From Burkholderiaceae bacterium 16 (lineage in GTDB: Bacteria; Pseudomonadota; Gammaproteobacteria; Burkholderiales; Burkholderiaceae), in NCBI GenBank assembly GCA_000955785.1, contig JYOD01000111.1:43118-107117 (forward strand): a DNA stretch of 64,000 nt, given 5' to 3'. Shown one piece after another: positions 34,472 to 42,491 of the stretch. The position numbers and the translations under genes are program-made. Each line of letters begins with the position of its first letter. Within the stretch, counting starts at the first letter, position 1. The notes under the pieces were generated by a model, which was not told where the DNA came from, made no database searches, and worked only from the letters and a program-made list of their open reading frames with translations.

Positions 34472-34557
34472 AGAGGCCGTTGCCTCTCCCGACTGTACGC
34501 TCCCCGTGTATGAGTCTCGGCACCCAGGGGCGCGACACCATCGCGCCTTCTTTTTTT
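34472..34557 (+). ncRNA. Candidate 86-nt small regulatory RNA
   Basis: Downstream of a well-spaced promoter, the predicted transcript starts with a perfect hairpin, AGAGGC-CGTT-GCCTCT (34472-34487). It then has about 40 unpaired bases including CGCTCCCCGTG, and ends with GGCGCGA-CACCA-TCGCGCC (34529-34547) plus TTCTTTTTTT. That is the classic layout of a trans-acting small RNA: a protective 5' stem, a single-stranded seed region and an intrinsic terminator. No reading frame of note lies within. I do not recognise it as a known family. Expression and targets are untested. Confidence 0.6.
34529..34557 (+). terminator. Rho-independent terminator of small RNA candidate
   Basis: A perfect 7-bp GC-rich stem (GGCGCGA/TCGCGCC) with a 5-base loop is followed directly by TTCTTTTTTT. 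Confidence 0.9.
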
Positions 34558-34860
34558 GTCATATTTTCCCCTCGACCTTGGCTCTAGGAAAATGGCCCGC
34601 GTGGACGGGGAGGCCACGCCGCGCGGTGGCGCTTGGCTTCGACCATGTCCTGCTGGCGCGCTGGCCGGTCCTGCGTTCGCCAGCTGGTGTGACGAGGTCG
34701 GCAAGGCGATGTGCGAGGATGAGGCCATCGCCGCAGGCACACAAAAGGCGCAGTCAGGACCGTGTGGAACTGTTCGTTCATGGCCGAGACGGAAAGGTAC
34801 GTTTGCACAACAACTTCGCTCAAGGCCGACGTCCTCCGAATGGCTGACCGTGGCCCAGCA
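34558..34860. other. Stretch of unclear content beside phage remnants
   Basis: Several overlapping frames exist on both strands but none has a ribosome site or motif. Given its neighbours it is probably decayed prophage DNA. Confidence 0.35.
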
Positions 34861-35048
34861 CTATTGGCAGCCCGCCACTGCAGCCTCCAGCCTCGCTTCA
34901 TAGGCTGCTCGTTGCTGCACCTCCACCAGCGCCGCGGCCCCTTCGTGAAGACGTCGGCGGCCGGATGGACTTGGCCGAGCGCCCTCACGGGCCGCTCGAT
35001 GCGCTGCACCTTGCACGGTAGCGCGACAGGCGCCTCGACCGTCTTCGT
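34861..35048 (-). pseudogene. Phage Rz1/o-spanin-like remnant
   Basis: Minus frames read TKTVEAPVALPCKVQRIERP and then, after a frame change, LVEVQQRAAYEARLEAAVAG ending CQ-stop at 34861. This resembles the short lysis-cassette proteins of tailed phages (a VxVPVxxPC start and a YExxLxAAxxxC tail). A stop codon at 35049 separates it from the small gene upstream and a frameshift breaks the middle. It is non-functional. Confidence 0.5.
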
Positions 35049-35201
35049 CTACGTGATCACGTGCGCACGTGCGGCACGGCCCTCGGCCTGGGCGAGCGCC
35101 TCAGCCACCTGGCCCGTGCGCTCGAGCGCCAGCGCCTTCAGCGCCGCAACGGTGCCGAGTAGCGCCGACAGACCGGAAGCGCCCCAGTTGATCGTCTTCA
35201 T
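35049..35201 (-). CDS. Small phage-lysis-type protein, possibly truncated
   Basis: ATG 35201 has a GGGAGG ribosome site nine bases upstream and overlaps the stop of the preceding frame by 4 bases (ATGA). The 50-residue product, starting MKTINWGASGLSALLGTVAA, has a hydrophobic N-terminal helix followed by a charged helix (LERTGQVAEALAQAEGRAA). This fits the start of an i-spanin (Rz-like) protein. The TAG at 35051-35049 may be premature, because spanin-like codons continue beyond it. It is probably part of a dead prophage cassette. Confidence 0.45.
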   Translation of the reverse strand: MKTINWGASGLSALLGTVAALKALALERTGQVAEALAQAEGRAARAHVIT

Positions 35202-35314
35202 GCCAGCACACCTCCCGCCGCCACATACACGCCGCGCACGTAGGCCAGCGAATGCTCGTTTCGCCCGTAGCCGGCGCCCGGCTGGCCTACGCTCCAGGTC
35301 TGCGGATCGTGCTG
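35198..35314 (-). pseudogene. Phage-derived gene end
   Basis: The minus frame reads DPQTWSVGQPGAGYGRNEHS and then LAYVRGVYVAAGGVLA-stop, overlapping the next start as ATGA. The compact style and position suggest a phage morphogenesis or lysis-region gene. The upstream part is in another frame (LYGCPDYDDACS), so it is frameshifted. Confidence 0.4.
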
Positions 35315-35427
35315 CAGGCATCGTCGTAATCCGGGCAGCCGTACAGCACCACGCGCCGGCACGATGCATCATTGCGTTGCTTGCTGATGTCTGGCACGAC
35401 AGTCTCCTTGCAGGTATGGACGCCGGT

Positions 35428-36003
35428 TCAATGCGCAGGGATCTCGGTGCCGCCGGGCGAATCGTCGCCGCTGCTCGTGGGCTGTCCGCCGGGCCGCGCC
35501 GCACGTGCCCTGTACTTGGCCCCGTGGTTCTCACGGGCCTCGTCCAGCGAATGGCTGCGCTTGATCCCGCCTTCCTTGTCGGCAAGCTCCGCCAGTTGGC
35601 GATAGAAGGTGACCAACTGGCGCAACTCGTCCTCATCGAGTTCCTCGATCGAGACTAGCATGTTGCTCGCCTCCTTGTGCGAGGCAAGCAACTCGTTCAG
35701 CTTCAGGTGGACGGCCACGGCGTCCTTGTTCTGGCTCTGCTGGATCAGGAAAACCATCAGGAAGGTGACGATGGTGGTGCCGGTGTTGATCACGAGCTGC
35801 CACGTTTCGGAGTAGTGGAAGACAGGACCCGTCAAAGCCCACGCCGCCACGACGCCGACCGCCAGCACGAATGCCGTAGGCGAGCCCGCCTGCCGCGTGG
35901 CTGCGCCGGCCAGGCGATCAAAGACATGAAGCACGCGAGACCGGTGCCCGCGTAGTGCAAGGGCGCTTTCGATCCGATGCAGTGAGAATACTGGGTTGCC
36001 CAT
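35428..36003 (-). CDS. Low-affinity iron permease family membrane protein
   Basis: About 191 residues from ATG 36003, which has AAGGAG seven bases upstream; the open frame extends further but without a site. FDRLAGAATRQAGSPTAFVL, then a helix through AVGVVAAWALTGPVF, and TWQLVINTGTTIVTFLMVFL with IQQSQNKD are the hallmarks of the low-affinity iron permease (FET4-like) family in bacteria. A charged helix (LHLKLNELLASHKEASN-like) and a polar tail follow. Bacterial members have two or more helices and mostly unknown roles, so iron transport is not assured. It is a single gene beside phage debris. Confidence 0.85.
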   Translation of the reverse strand: MGNPVFSLHRIESALALRGHRSRVLHVFDRLAGAATRQAGSPTAFVLAVGVVAAWALTGPVFHYSETWQLVINTGTTIVTFLMVFLIQQSQNKDAVAVHLKLNELLASHKEASNMLVSIEELDEDELRQLVTFYRQLAELADKEGGIKRSHSLDEARENHGAKYRARAARPGGQPTSSGDDSPGGTEIPAH

Positions 36004-36527
36004 CTTCGGCTCCTTGCTGTCGGCTGCCGCCGCCGGCAACGCGCTGCGTTCATTGTATGGAACGCGCCGCCAACGGTTCAGCGGGCGCTGTCCTACAACG
36101 CAGTCTGCACTTGCATGCGGCATGCCTGGGCAACGGGCGGGCATCTCTGCATTGCCTGTAACGGGCTGCAACATTGGCCCGTTGGTCACTCGGTGCCGGC
36201 ACTCGCGGCACGCAGTCCCTTCCCAGGCAGGTAGCCTGTGCTGCCAAACCCCTGTTTAAGGGCGCCAATGCCGAAACAAGCTGCCAGATCTCGATGCGGA
36301 TCATTCAATTCAGCTTAACAATAGATTTCCAGAAATTTAACCACGTAGACGACTTGGCTGACTACAGTGGCTGCATACGCACCGGCACCGGCTTCAGCGC
36401 GCCGATGCAGCGACGGAGGACTCTGCTCATTCCCAGGCGCGCCTTTCGTGACCGCCCAGCCTGCAACCAATTTTCCTTACCGGTCGCCGCCAGACCTCAC
36501 GTGGGCCGCCATTTACATCAAGACAAC
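36004..36527. other. Divergent intergenic region upstream of ggt
   Basis: No gene supported. The plus frame of ggt is open from 36174, but the extra 118 codons have no homology or ribosome site, so I treat them as non-coding leader. Confidence 0.45.
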
Positions 36528-38135
36528 ATGCAATCGAATCAATGCGCATTCTGGACCTTCCCCTACACGTCGCAGCGTTTGCCGCTGGTCGCCGACAACG
36601 TCGTGACGACCTCGCAGCCGCTTGGCTCCTCGGCCGGCTTGGCGATGCTGCTGCGCGGCGGCAATGCGGTCGACGCAGCGCTGGCCACGGCAATCGCCCT
36701 GGCTGTGGTCGAGCCGTGCAACAACGGTATCGGCGGCGACGCGTTTGCGCTGATCTGGGATGGCAGCAAATTGCACGGTTTGAACGGATCGGGCCGCGCA
36801 CCGGCCGCATGGACGCGCGAGTATTTTTCAAAATACAAGGAGATGCCGAAGCGGGGTTGGGACTCGGTGACTGTGCCAGGCACCGTTTCAGCGTGGCGCG
36901 CCATGTGGGAACGCTTTGGCAGCCTGCCGTTCGAAGACCTCTTCGAACCAGCGCTGCGCTATGCGCGTGACGGCTATTTGGTTTCGCACAATGTCCACAA
37001 TCAGTGGCAAAAGCAGATCGACGAACTGATCGATCAGCCGGGCTACGGTGAAGCGTTTGCCCCCAACGGCCGGGCACCACTTCAGGGCGAGCGCTTCATT
37101 TGCCCGGGACAGGCAAATACACTCGAGCGCATCGCGCGCACCAAGGGCGACGATTTTTACCATGGCGACCTGGCCCGTGCGATCGCCGACCACGCACGCG
37201 ATACCGGCGGTGCGATCACCGAAGCGGACCTCGCCGCACATAAGGCGGACTGGGTCGAGCCGATCAGCATCCGCTACCGGGATGTTGAACTGTACGAGAT
37301 CGGGCCTAACGGTCAAGGCATTGCGGCACAGATGGCGTTGGGCATGCTTGAACATTTCGATTTGAAGGTCATGGACCAAGATAGCGCGCTGGCGATGCAT
37401 CTGAAGATCGAGGCAATGAAACTGGCCTTTGCCGACTTGCATGAACACGTCGGCGACGTGGATCACATGACGGAAGTAACAGCGGCCGACCTGCTCAACC
37501 CGGCATATCTGGCAAAACGCGCCAAGCTCATTGACCCCGAGCGCGCAGCGCCGGCCCGCATCGGCAAACCGCTTGGTGGCGGCACCGTCTACCTGACCAC
37601 GGCGGATCGCAACGGCATGATGGTTTCGTTCATTCAGTCCAACTTCAAGGGATTCGGTTCGGGCGTGGTCGTCCCCAATACCGGCATCGCCTTGCAAAAT
37701 CGCGGCTGGGGCTTCAATTTGCGCCACGGCCATACCAACGAAGTGGCGCCTGGGAAACGTCCATTCCACACCATCATCCCCGGTTTCCTGATGCAAAACG
37801 GCCGACCGCTGATGAGTTTCGGCCTCATGGGCGGATCCATGCAGGCGCAGGGTCATATGCAGATGGTCTCCCGACTGGTCGATCAGGGACTGAACCCGCA
37901 GGCCGCGAGCGATGCGCCGCGCTGGCGCGTACTTGACGACAACTATGGCGTCGCCGTCGAATGGAATATGCCGCAAGCGGTGATTGAGGGACTGACATCA
38001 CGCGGGCATCCGATCGCGGTTGCCAAACGCTTTGATACCGAGTTCGGCAGTGCCCAGGCGGCTCTGCGCTTGGATAACGGCGGTTATGTAGCGGCATCCG
38101 ATCACCGCAAGGATGGCTACCCGGTCGGAATTTGA
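36528..38135 (+). CDS. Gamma-glutamyltransferase-family Ntn hydrolase
   Basis: About 535 residues from ATG 36528. It has the family N-terminus (VTTSQPLGSSAGLAMLLRGG, NAVDAALATAIAL, GIGGDAFALIWDG) and an autoprocessing site where T353 of LGGGTVYLTTADRNG should become the N-terminal nucleophile of the small subunit. The usual TTHxS is changed to TVYLT. This is typical of divergent members that act on glutathione-like, gamma-glutamyl or acyl-amide substrates. There is no signal peptide, so unlike E. coli Ggt it should be cytoplasmic. It heads the block of amino-acid-derivative genes on the plus strand and could release amino acids from gamma-glutamyl or related amides. The exact substrate is unknown. 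Confidence 0.85.
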   Translation: MQSNQCAFWTFPYTSQRLPLVADNVVTTSQPLGSSAGLAMLLRGGNAVDAALATAIALAVVEPCNNGIGGDAFALIWDGSKLHGLNGSGRAPAAWTREYFSKYKEMPKRGWDSVTVPGTVSAWRAMWERFGSLPFEDLFEPALRYARDGYLVSHNVHNQWQKQIDELIDQPGYGEAFAPNGRAPLQGERFICPGQANTLERIARTKGDDFYHGDLARAIADHARDTGGAITEADLAAHKADWVEPISIRYRDVELYEIGPNGQGIAAQMALGMLEHFDLKVMDQDSALAMHLKIEAMKLAFADLHEHVGDVDHMTEVTAADLLNPAYLAKRAKLIDPERAAPARIGKPLGGGTVYLTTADRNGMMVSFIQSNFKGFGSGVVVPNTGIALQNRGWGFNLRHGHTNEVAPGKRPFHTIIPGFLMQNGRPLMSFGLMGGSMQAQGHMQMVSRLVDQGLNPQAASDAPRWRVLDDNYGVAVEWNMPQAVIEGLTSRGHPIAVAKRFDTEFGSAQAALRLDNGGYVAASDHRKDGYPVGI

Positions 38136-38285
38136 TCCTCCAATTTGCATTCGATGTGCGTTTATCTTGGTGCGCCAATGCTTGGACAATCGCTGCGCTT
38201 CGTCGTACAGGCGTACCACGATATGACTCGACCACACCTGCAGTTGCTTGCTCAGCAACCGCGGTTGATGGAACGCAAAGCGTAA

Positions 38286-38498
38286 TACCAACTCCCAGGC
38301 GACGAGCGGATCGTGGCACGCGTGATGATCGAGCAATTGCGCTTCCGTGGGACCACAGACGCGGTGGGAGCGGCCACGTGTCTGGCCAGCTATGACCTGA
38401 GCCGCTATCCGGAGGATGCCGGCGACACCATCACGGCCTTCTTCTATCCCGACGCGTACGTAGCCGGACAACAAAGACACAGAAGGAGCCATTTTTGA
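38286..38498 (+). pseudogene. Possible gene remnant, family unknown
   Basis: One plus frame from 38286 to the stop at 38496-38498 reads YQLPGDERIVARVMIEQLRF and on to SYDLSRYPEDAGDTITAFFY, with strongly GC-rich third positions as in real local genes. It has no start codon with a ribosome site and I do not recognise the family. It may be the tail of a lost gene upstream of the Bug receptor. Confidence 0.3.
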
Positions 38499-39502
38499 GA
38501 ACATCATCCGTATCCGTATCCGTATCCGTGTCCGTTTCCCGTAGCGTGGCGTCCGCAGCCACGCTAATTGCTAGCCTGGTCTCCGGCGCGGTCTTCGCGC
38601 AGGGCGGGTATCCGAGCAAGCCCATCACCATCGTCGTGCCCTATCCGCCGGGCGGCTCCAACGACATCTTCGCGCGCATCGTCGCAAAGGGGATCGGCGA
38701 GGAGCTCAAGCAACCCGTCGTCATCGACAACCGCCCAGGCGCCAGCGGCAATACCGGCACCGGCATCGTCGCCAAGTCCGCCCCGGACGGGTACACCCTG
38801 GTCGCCGTGTCGTCCAGCATGACGACCAATGCCGCAGTGCAGGCCAAACTGCCGTTCGATGCGGTCAAGAGCTTCGCGCCGGTGGCGATGTTTGCGCAAG
38901 GGCCGTTCATCGTCGCGGTCAACAATGCATTCCCCGCCAGGACACCGCAGGAACTCATCGCCGCGATCCGCGCCAAGCCAGGCAAGTACAACTACGCCTC
39001 GTCCGGGCCGGGCGGCGTCAACCAGTTCGGCACCGAGCTGCTCAAGGCCATGGCCGGCAACCTGTTCATCACGCATATCCCGTATCGCGGCATGCCTCCC
39101 GCCTTGACCGACCTGATCGGCAACCAGACGCAGTTGCTGATCTCTACCGGTCCGTCGCTGCTGCCGATGGTTCGCGCCGGCAAGGTGCGCGCCGTTGGCA
39201 TCACCAGCCTCAAGCCGAGCCCGATCGCGCCGGAACTAACGCCCATGTCCAGCGCGGTGCCGGGCTACGAGTTCGAGCTCTGGTGGGGCCTGCTGGCGCC
39301 GGCCGGCACGCCGCCGGCGATAGTCAACCAACTCAACGCCGCCGTCAACGCAATCTTGTCCAAGCCCGAGATCAAGGCGGCGATCCTGAAGGAAGGCGCC
39401 GAAGCCAGGCCCGTCACGCCGGCCCAGTTCGCCGCCACCATCGGGCAGGACGTGGAGCGGTGGAGGAGGCTCGCCAAGCAACAGAACATCGTCGTGGACT
39501 GA
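38495..39502 (+). CDS. Bug/TctC-family periplasmic solute-binding protein
   Basis: This 335-residue protein starts at TTG 38495 with AAGGAG six bases upstream. The signal peptide contains an unusual Ser-Val repeat encoded by a hexamer tandem repeat, then a normal hydrophobic core ending VFAQ. The mature protein has the Bug signatures YPSKPITIVVPYPPGGSND and GASGNTGTGIVAKSAPDGYT, FAPVAMF and the C-lobe GLLAPAGTPPAIVNQLN. Bug proteins bind carboxylated ligands such as amino acids and organic acids, usually without an adjacent permease; none is seen here. Its position between ggt and a D-amino-acid enzyme suggests an amino-acid derivative as ligand. Confidence 0.92.
   Translation: MRTSSVSVSVSVSVSRSVASAATLIASLVSGAVFAQGGYPSKPITIVVPYPPGGSNDIFARIVAKGIGEELKQPVVIDNRPGASGNTGTGIVAKSAPDGYTLVAVSSSMTTNAAVQAKLPFDAVKSFAPVAMFAQGPFIVAVNNAFPARTPQELIAAIRAKPGKYNYASSGPGGVNQFGTELLKAMAGNLFITHIPYRGMPPALTDLIGNQTQLLISTGPSLLPMVRAGKVRAVGITSLKPSPIAPELTPMSSAVPGYEFELWWGLLAPAGTPPAIVNQLNAAVNAILSKPEIKAAILKEGAEARPVTPAQFAATIGQDVERWRRLAKQQNIVVD
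38507..38536 (+). repeat. Hexanucleotide tandem repeat in signal peptide
   Basis: Five units of TCCGTN (three TCCGTA, one TCCGTG, one TCCGTT) encode alternating Ser-Val residues just after the TTG start of a Bug receptor. Being a multiple of three, slippage would change signal-peptide length without breaking the frame. Confidence 0.85.
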
Positions 39503-39890
39503 TATGGACTGATATGGCGCGATGTGTTTTCGCGTTGCCCGCACTGCCAATTGCCCGGAGATTTCCATGCGCTCCCCCTGACGATGACCGCGCCGCCGCT
39601 GAGCGAGCGCACCGGCAAGCCGGGCCCGCTTCCTCTTGTCAGGGCTGTGTCGGCCACGCGCAAAGCAACCCCGGGCCTAGCCGACGTCAGCGGGGGCTGG
39701 AAACACAGAAGAGAATCGTTCACCAATGCTCCGGCGACTAGGCACACCTGCGCGCTTCGGCCGAAGAAGCGCCACCCTCGCGCGGGATGACGGATAGTTG
39801 ATGCCGATTCGCTTCACCCCCAATTATTGAGCTGGAGCAACCAGTTTAATGAGCTCTTGCTCTTGTGCGCCATCGATCTGGAGAAAAATT
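39503..39890. other. Intergenic region between Bug receptor and D-TA-like gene
   Basis: No gene seen. A 10-bp direct tandem duplication (GGACTGATAT twice, 39496-39515) spans the receptor stop codon. The ribosome site GGAG for the next gene is at 39880-39883. Confidence 0.45.
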
Positions 39891-41009
39891 ATGGAAATCC
39901 GCGATCCACTACAAACACCCCCGCCCTGCTCCCGCGCGCAATACCGTGATGATTTGGCACTCCCCTCCTTTCCCATTGAAACGCCATGTTTCGTCATCCT
40001 CGAAACGGCTGTTCTCCACAATCTGGAAAAGACGGCGAAGGCAGCGGGGGGAATCCGGCGGCTCATGCCGCATATCAAGACGCATCGGGCCCAATGGCTG
40101 GTCGAGTTGCTGGTTCGAGAGGGGGTGACGGCGTTTAAGGCAGCGACCCCGGCCGAAATGCAGATGGCGGCAGCCGGGGGCGCTCAACATCTTGTGTGGG
40201 CATATCCGACAGTGAACACCGCGGCAATCTCTCGCGTTGCCGACATCGCGCGAAGGCATCCCAATGTGCAATTCGAAGCGCTAGTCGATGCCAAACGTGG
40301 ATTTCGCGCCTGGCGGGACGAGTTGGAGCGGCAGCCGGCATCCAATATCAAGCTGCGGGTCGATCTGGATCCTGGTCTGGGACGTACCGGCGTTCCGCTC
40401 AACCATGAGGCTCTGGAATTGGCCCACGCCATGATGGTTGAGGGCCTTTTTAGTGGCTGGCATTGCTACGACGGCCATATCAAAGGGGCCAATAGGCCGG
40501 AGCGTGTAAAGGATATCGAGAGGCTGATTGAAGAGGTTAGGAGTCTGCTATCGCAAGCGCGGCGGAAAGGCTTGCCTGCAGGCCTGATCGCGGGAGGCAG
40601 CTATTCCTTTGATGTCTGGCCCGCTGATGTTGCACAGTGGGTTGCGCCGGGAAGCTGGACGTACTCGAGTGCGCAGCATCAGGCAGACCTGTCGAATCTG
40701 GGCTGGAGAGTCGGCGCATACGTGCTGGCTACCGTACTGTCCACGCGCCAAGGCACCGCCACGCTGGACGCGGGAACAAAAGCCATTTCGCCGGACATAC
40801 CGCTGAAGGAACGGTTTCAGGGCCCGGGGCCGATCAGAATGATGAAAGAAGAGCACGTCGTTATCGAGACCGACGAACTGGACATCGGCCAGCAAGTGGC
40901 TCTCGTACCCCGGCATACCTGCACCGCAGCCTATCTCTACAACCGCGCGCTGGTTCAGTGCGTTGACGGAAGCTGGGAGTTCCGCGGTCAACTCGGCGCG
41001 GAACGTTAG
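39891..41009 (+). CDS. D-threonine aldolase / D-serine dehydratase-like PLP enzyme
   Basis: About 372 residues from ATG 39891, with GGAG seven bases upstream. It has an alanine-racemase-type N-terminal barrel with PLP lysine K63 in RLMPHIKTHR, the phosphate-binding region and LDPGLGRTGVP. The C-terminal domain carries the metal-binding PRHTC motif with H342 and C344, typical of eukaryote-type D-serine dehydratases and D-threonine aldolases. These enzymes act on D-beta-hydroxy amino acids, giving pyruvate and ammonia or glycine and an aldehyde. Its place between two sets of N-modified D-amino-acid genes makes a role in D-amino-acid breakdown very likely. Dehydratase and aldolase cannot be separated by eye. 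Confidence 0.87.
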   Translation: MEIRDPLQTPPPCSRAQYRDDLALPSFPIETPCFVILETAVLHNLEKTAKAAGGIRRLMPHIKTHRAQWLVELLVREGVTAFKAATPAEMQMAAAGGAQHLVWAYPTVNTAAISRVADIARRHPNVQFEALVDAKRGFRAWRDELERQPASNIKLRVDLDPGLGRTGVPLNHEALELAHAMMVEGLFSGWHCYDGHIKGANRPERVKDIERLIEEVRSLLSQARRKGLPAGLIAGGSYSFDVWPADVAQWVAPGSWTYSSAQHQADLSNLGWRVGAYVLATVLSTRQGTATLDAGTKAISPDIPLKERFQGPGPIRMMKEEHVVIETDELDIGQQVALVPRHTCTAAYLYNRALVQCVDGSWEFRGQLGAER

Positions 41010-41269
41010 TCGGAACCGGGTTGCGGTTCCTGCATTACAGGGCTTCGCTGAAATACTCCTCCGGAATGGCTGCGTTGACATGACCAGAGACATCTCTGGC
41101 AATTGAGCCTGCGGCCTGAGCTTATCGAGAAGGTACATCGCGGCCGACGCGCAGGCTTGACAACCGTGCCCGACGGGCGGCGCGGATCCACAGCCCGATG
41201 GCGCGTTTCTTGCGTCGCCAAAGGCCCCAGTCACAGACGCAGCCCTTCCGCCTTGGCGCGCCACCTTGT

Positions 41270-42229
41270 ATGCCAGCCCATAGCAGGCCCCCCTCCATAC
41301 CCCTGAACCTTCGCCAGATCGAAGTCTTCCACGCGATCATGGTCACCGGCTCGCTAAGCGAGGCCGGCCGCATGCTGTGCGTGTCACAGCCGGCAATCAG
41401 CCGGGTGCTGGCAACAGCTGAAAGCCGCCTGCGGTTCCTGCTGTTCGAACGTGTCAAGGGACGGCTGCAGCCGACGCCGGAGGCGCGCCGGCTGTTCCAG
41501 GAGGTCGGAGTCATCCTCCGGGGCGTGAACCAGTTCAATGCGGTGGCGAGCAGCCTCGGCCAACAGAGCGAGGGCAAACTGTCGATTGTCTCCAGCCCGA
41601 GCTACAGCGAATGGCTGATGCCGCGCGCGATCCAGCGCTTCAGGCTGCGGCATCCCGACGTCCGGCTCCATTACCGCCCGATGCCGTTCGACGCTTTACT
41701 ACCGTTCATGGTGCAGGGGCACGCCGACCTCTGCATTGCATCGATGGCGCCGCCCGACAGCGCGAATCTTCGGTTCCGGGAAATCGGCGAGGGGCAGATC
41801 CTGTGCGCGCTACCCAAGGGACACGCACTGGCGGAGCGGGAGATCGTGACCGCCAGTGATTTGCGCGGCCAAACTCTCATCGGCTACGGCATCGACACCC
41901 CTTTCGGCCAACTCTCCTCGCATTTCCTCTCTCTGGAGCAGGGAGTACTCACGCCGGACATCGAGATTCGCTCAACGCCCGAAGCCATGGCGCTGGTGCG
42001 GCAGGGCGTCGGGGTGGCGCTAGTGGAGTCGTTCGGATACACGCCATCGGGATCGGACGACGTCGTGCTCAAGCCGATCAGCCCGGCGCTCGGCCACAAG
42101 ATCTACCTGATCCATTCGCGGCAGATCCCGATGTCGACTCTGGCCAAAGGCTTTCTTGCCACGCTCGCGCACCTGCTGGACGCCGAAGCGCGCGGTGGGG
42201 ATGTGCAGCCCCCGCCGTTGCTCGCCTGA
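41270..42229 (+). CDS. LysR-family transcriptional regulator
   Basis: From ATG 41270 the product has about 319 residues; ATG 41198 would add 24 residues of no homology. The N-terminal helix-turn-helix reads LNLRQIEVFHAIMVTGSLSE and AGRMLCVSQPAISRVLA, as in LysR proteins. The effector domain follows with SSPSYSEWLMPRAIQRF and a substrate-sensor LYxPMPF-like strand. It lies downstream of the D-threonine-aldolase-like gene and 262 bases upstream of the carbamoylase gene on the same strand. It is the only regulator in the D-amino-acid block and probably controls it. No operator is evident by eye. Confidence 0.9.
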   Translation: MPAHSRPPSIPLNLRQIEVFHAIMVTGSLSEAGRMLCVSQPAISRVLATAESRLRFLLFERVKGRLQPTPEARRLFQEVGVILRGVNQFNAVASSLGQQSEGKLSIVSSPSYSEWLMPRAIQRFRLRHPDVRLHYRPMPFDALLPFMVQGHADLCIASMAPPDSANLRFREIGEGQILCALPKGHALAEREIVTASDLRGQTLIGYGIDTPFGQLSSHFLSLEQGVLTPDIEIRSTPEAMALVRQGVGVALVESFGYTPSGSDDVVLKPISPALGHKIYLIHSRQIPMSTLAKGFLATLAHLLDAEARGGDVQPPPLLA

Positions 42230-42491
42230 GATGGCGTTCGCAACGCGGTGGCGCGATTGCCACACGCTACCGCCGCGCCCCATCACATATTGTCCAGGAC
42301 TCATAACGAGAGGCTATGGGCCAGCTGCGCTCCAGGGCTGCTCCCGAGGTATTTGTCCGTTTCAAATCAATGTGTTGTGAGCGCGTGATGGATCCCGTGC
42401 GGGGGCTATCGGCGCACGGGGCGACGCATTTCATGGGCGGCATCGCGTTCCTATACTTGCTGCTACCGCATCGCACCAGAGCCCCCAAGAC

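Noticed and set aside
36174..36527. 118-residue N-terminal extension of the gamma-glutamyltransferase
   Set aside because: No homology, no signal peptide and no ribosome site; the family length fits the start at 36528.
36888..37976. 362-codon minus-strand frame opposite the gamma-glutamyltransferase
   Set aside because: Shadow frame; the plus strand has continuous family motifs.
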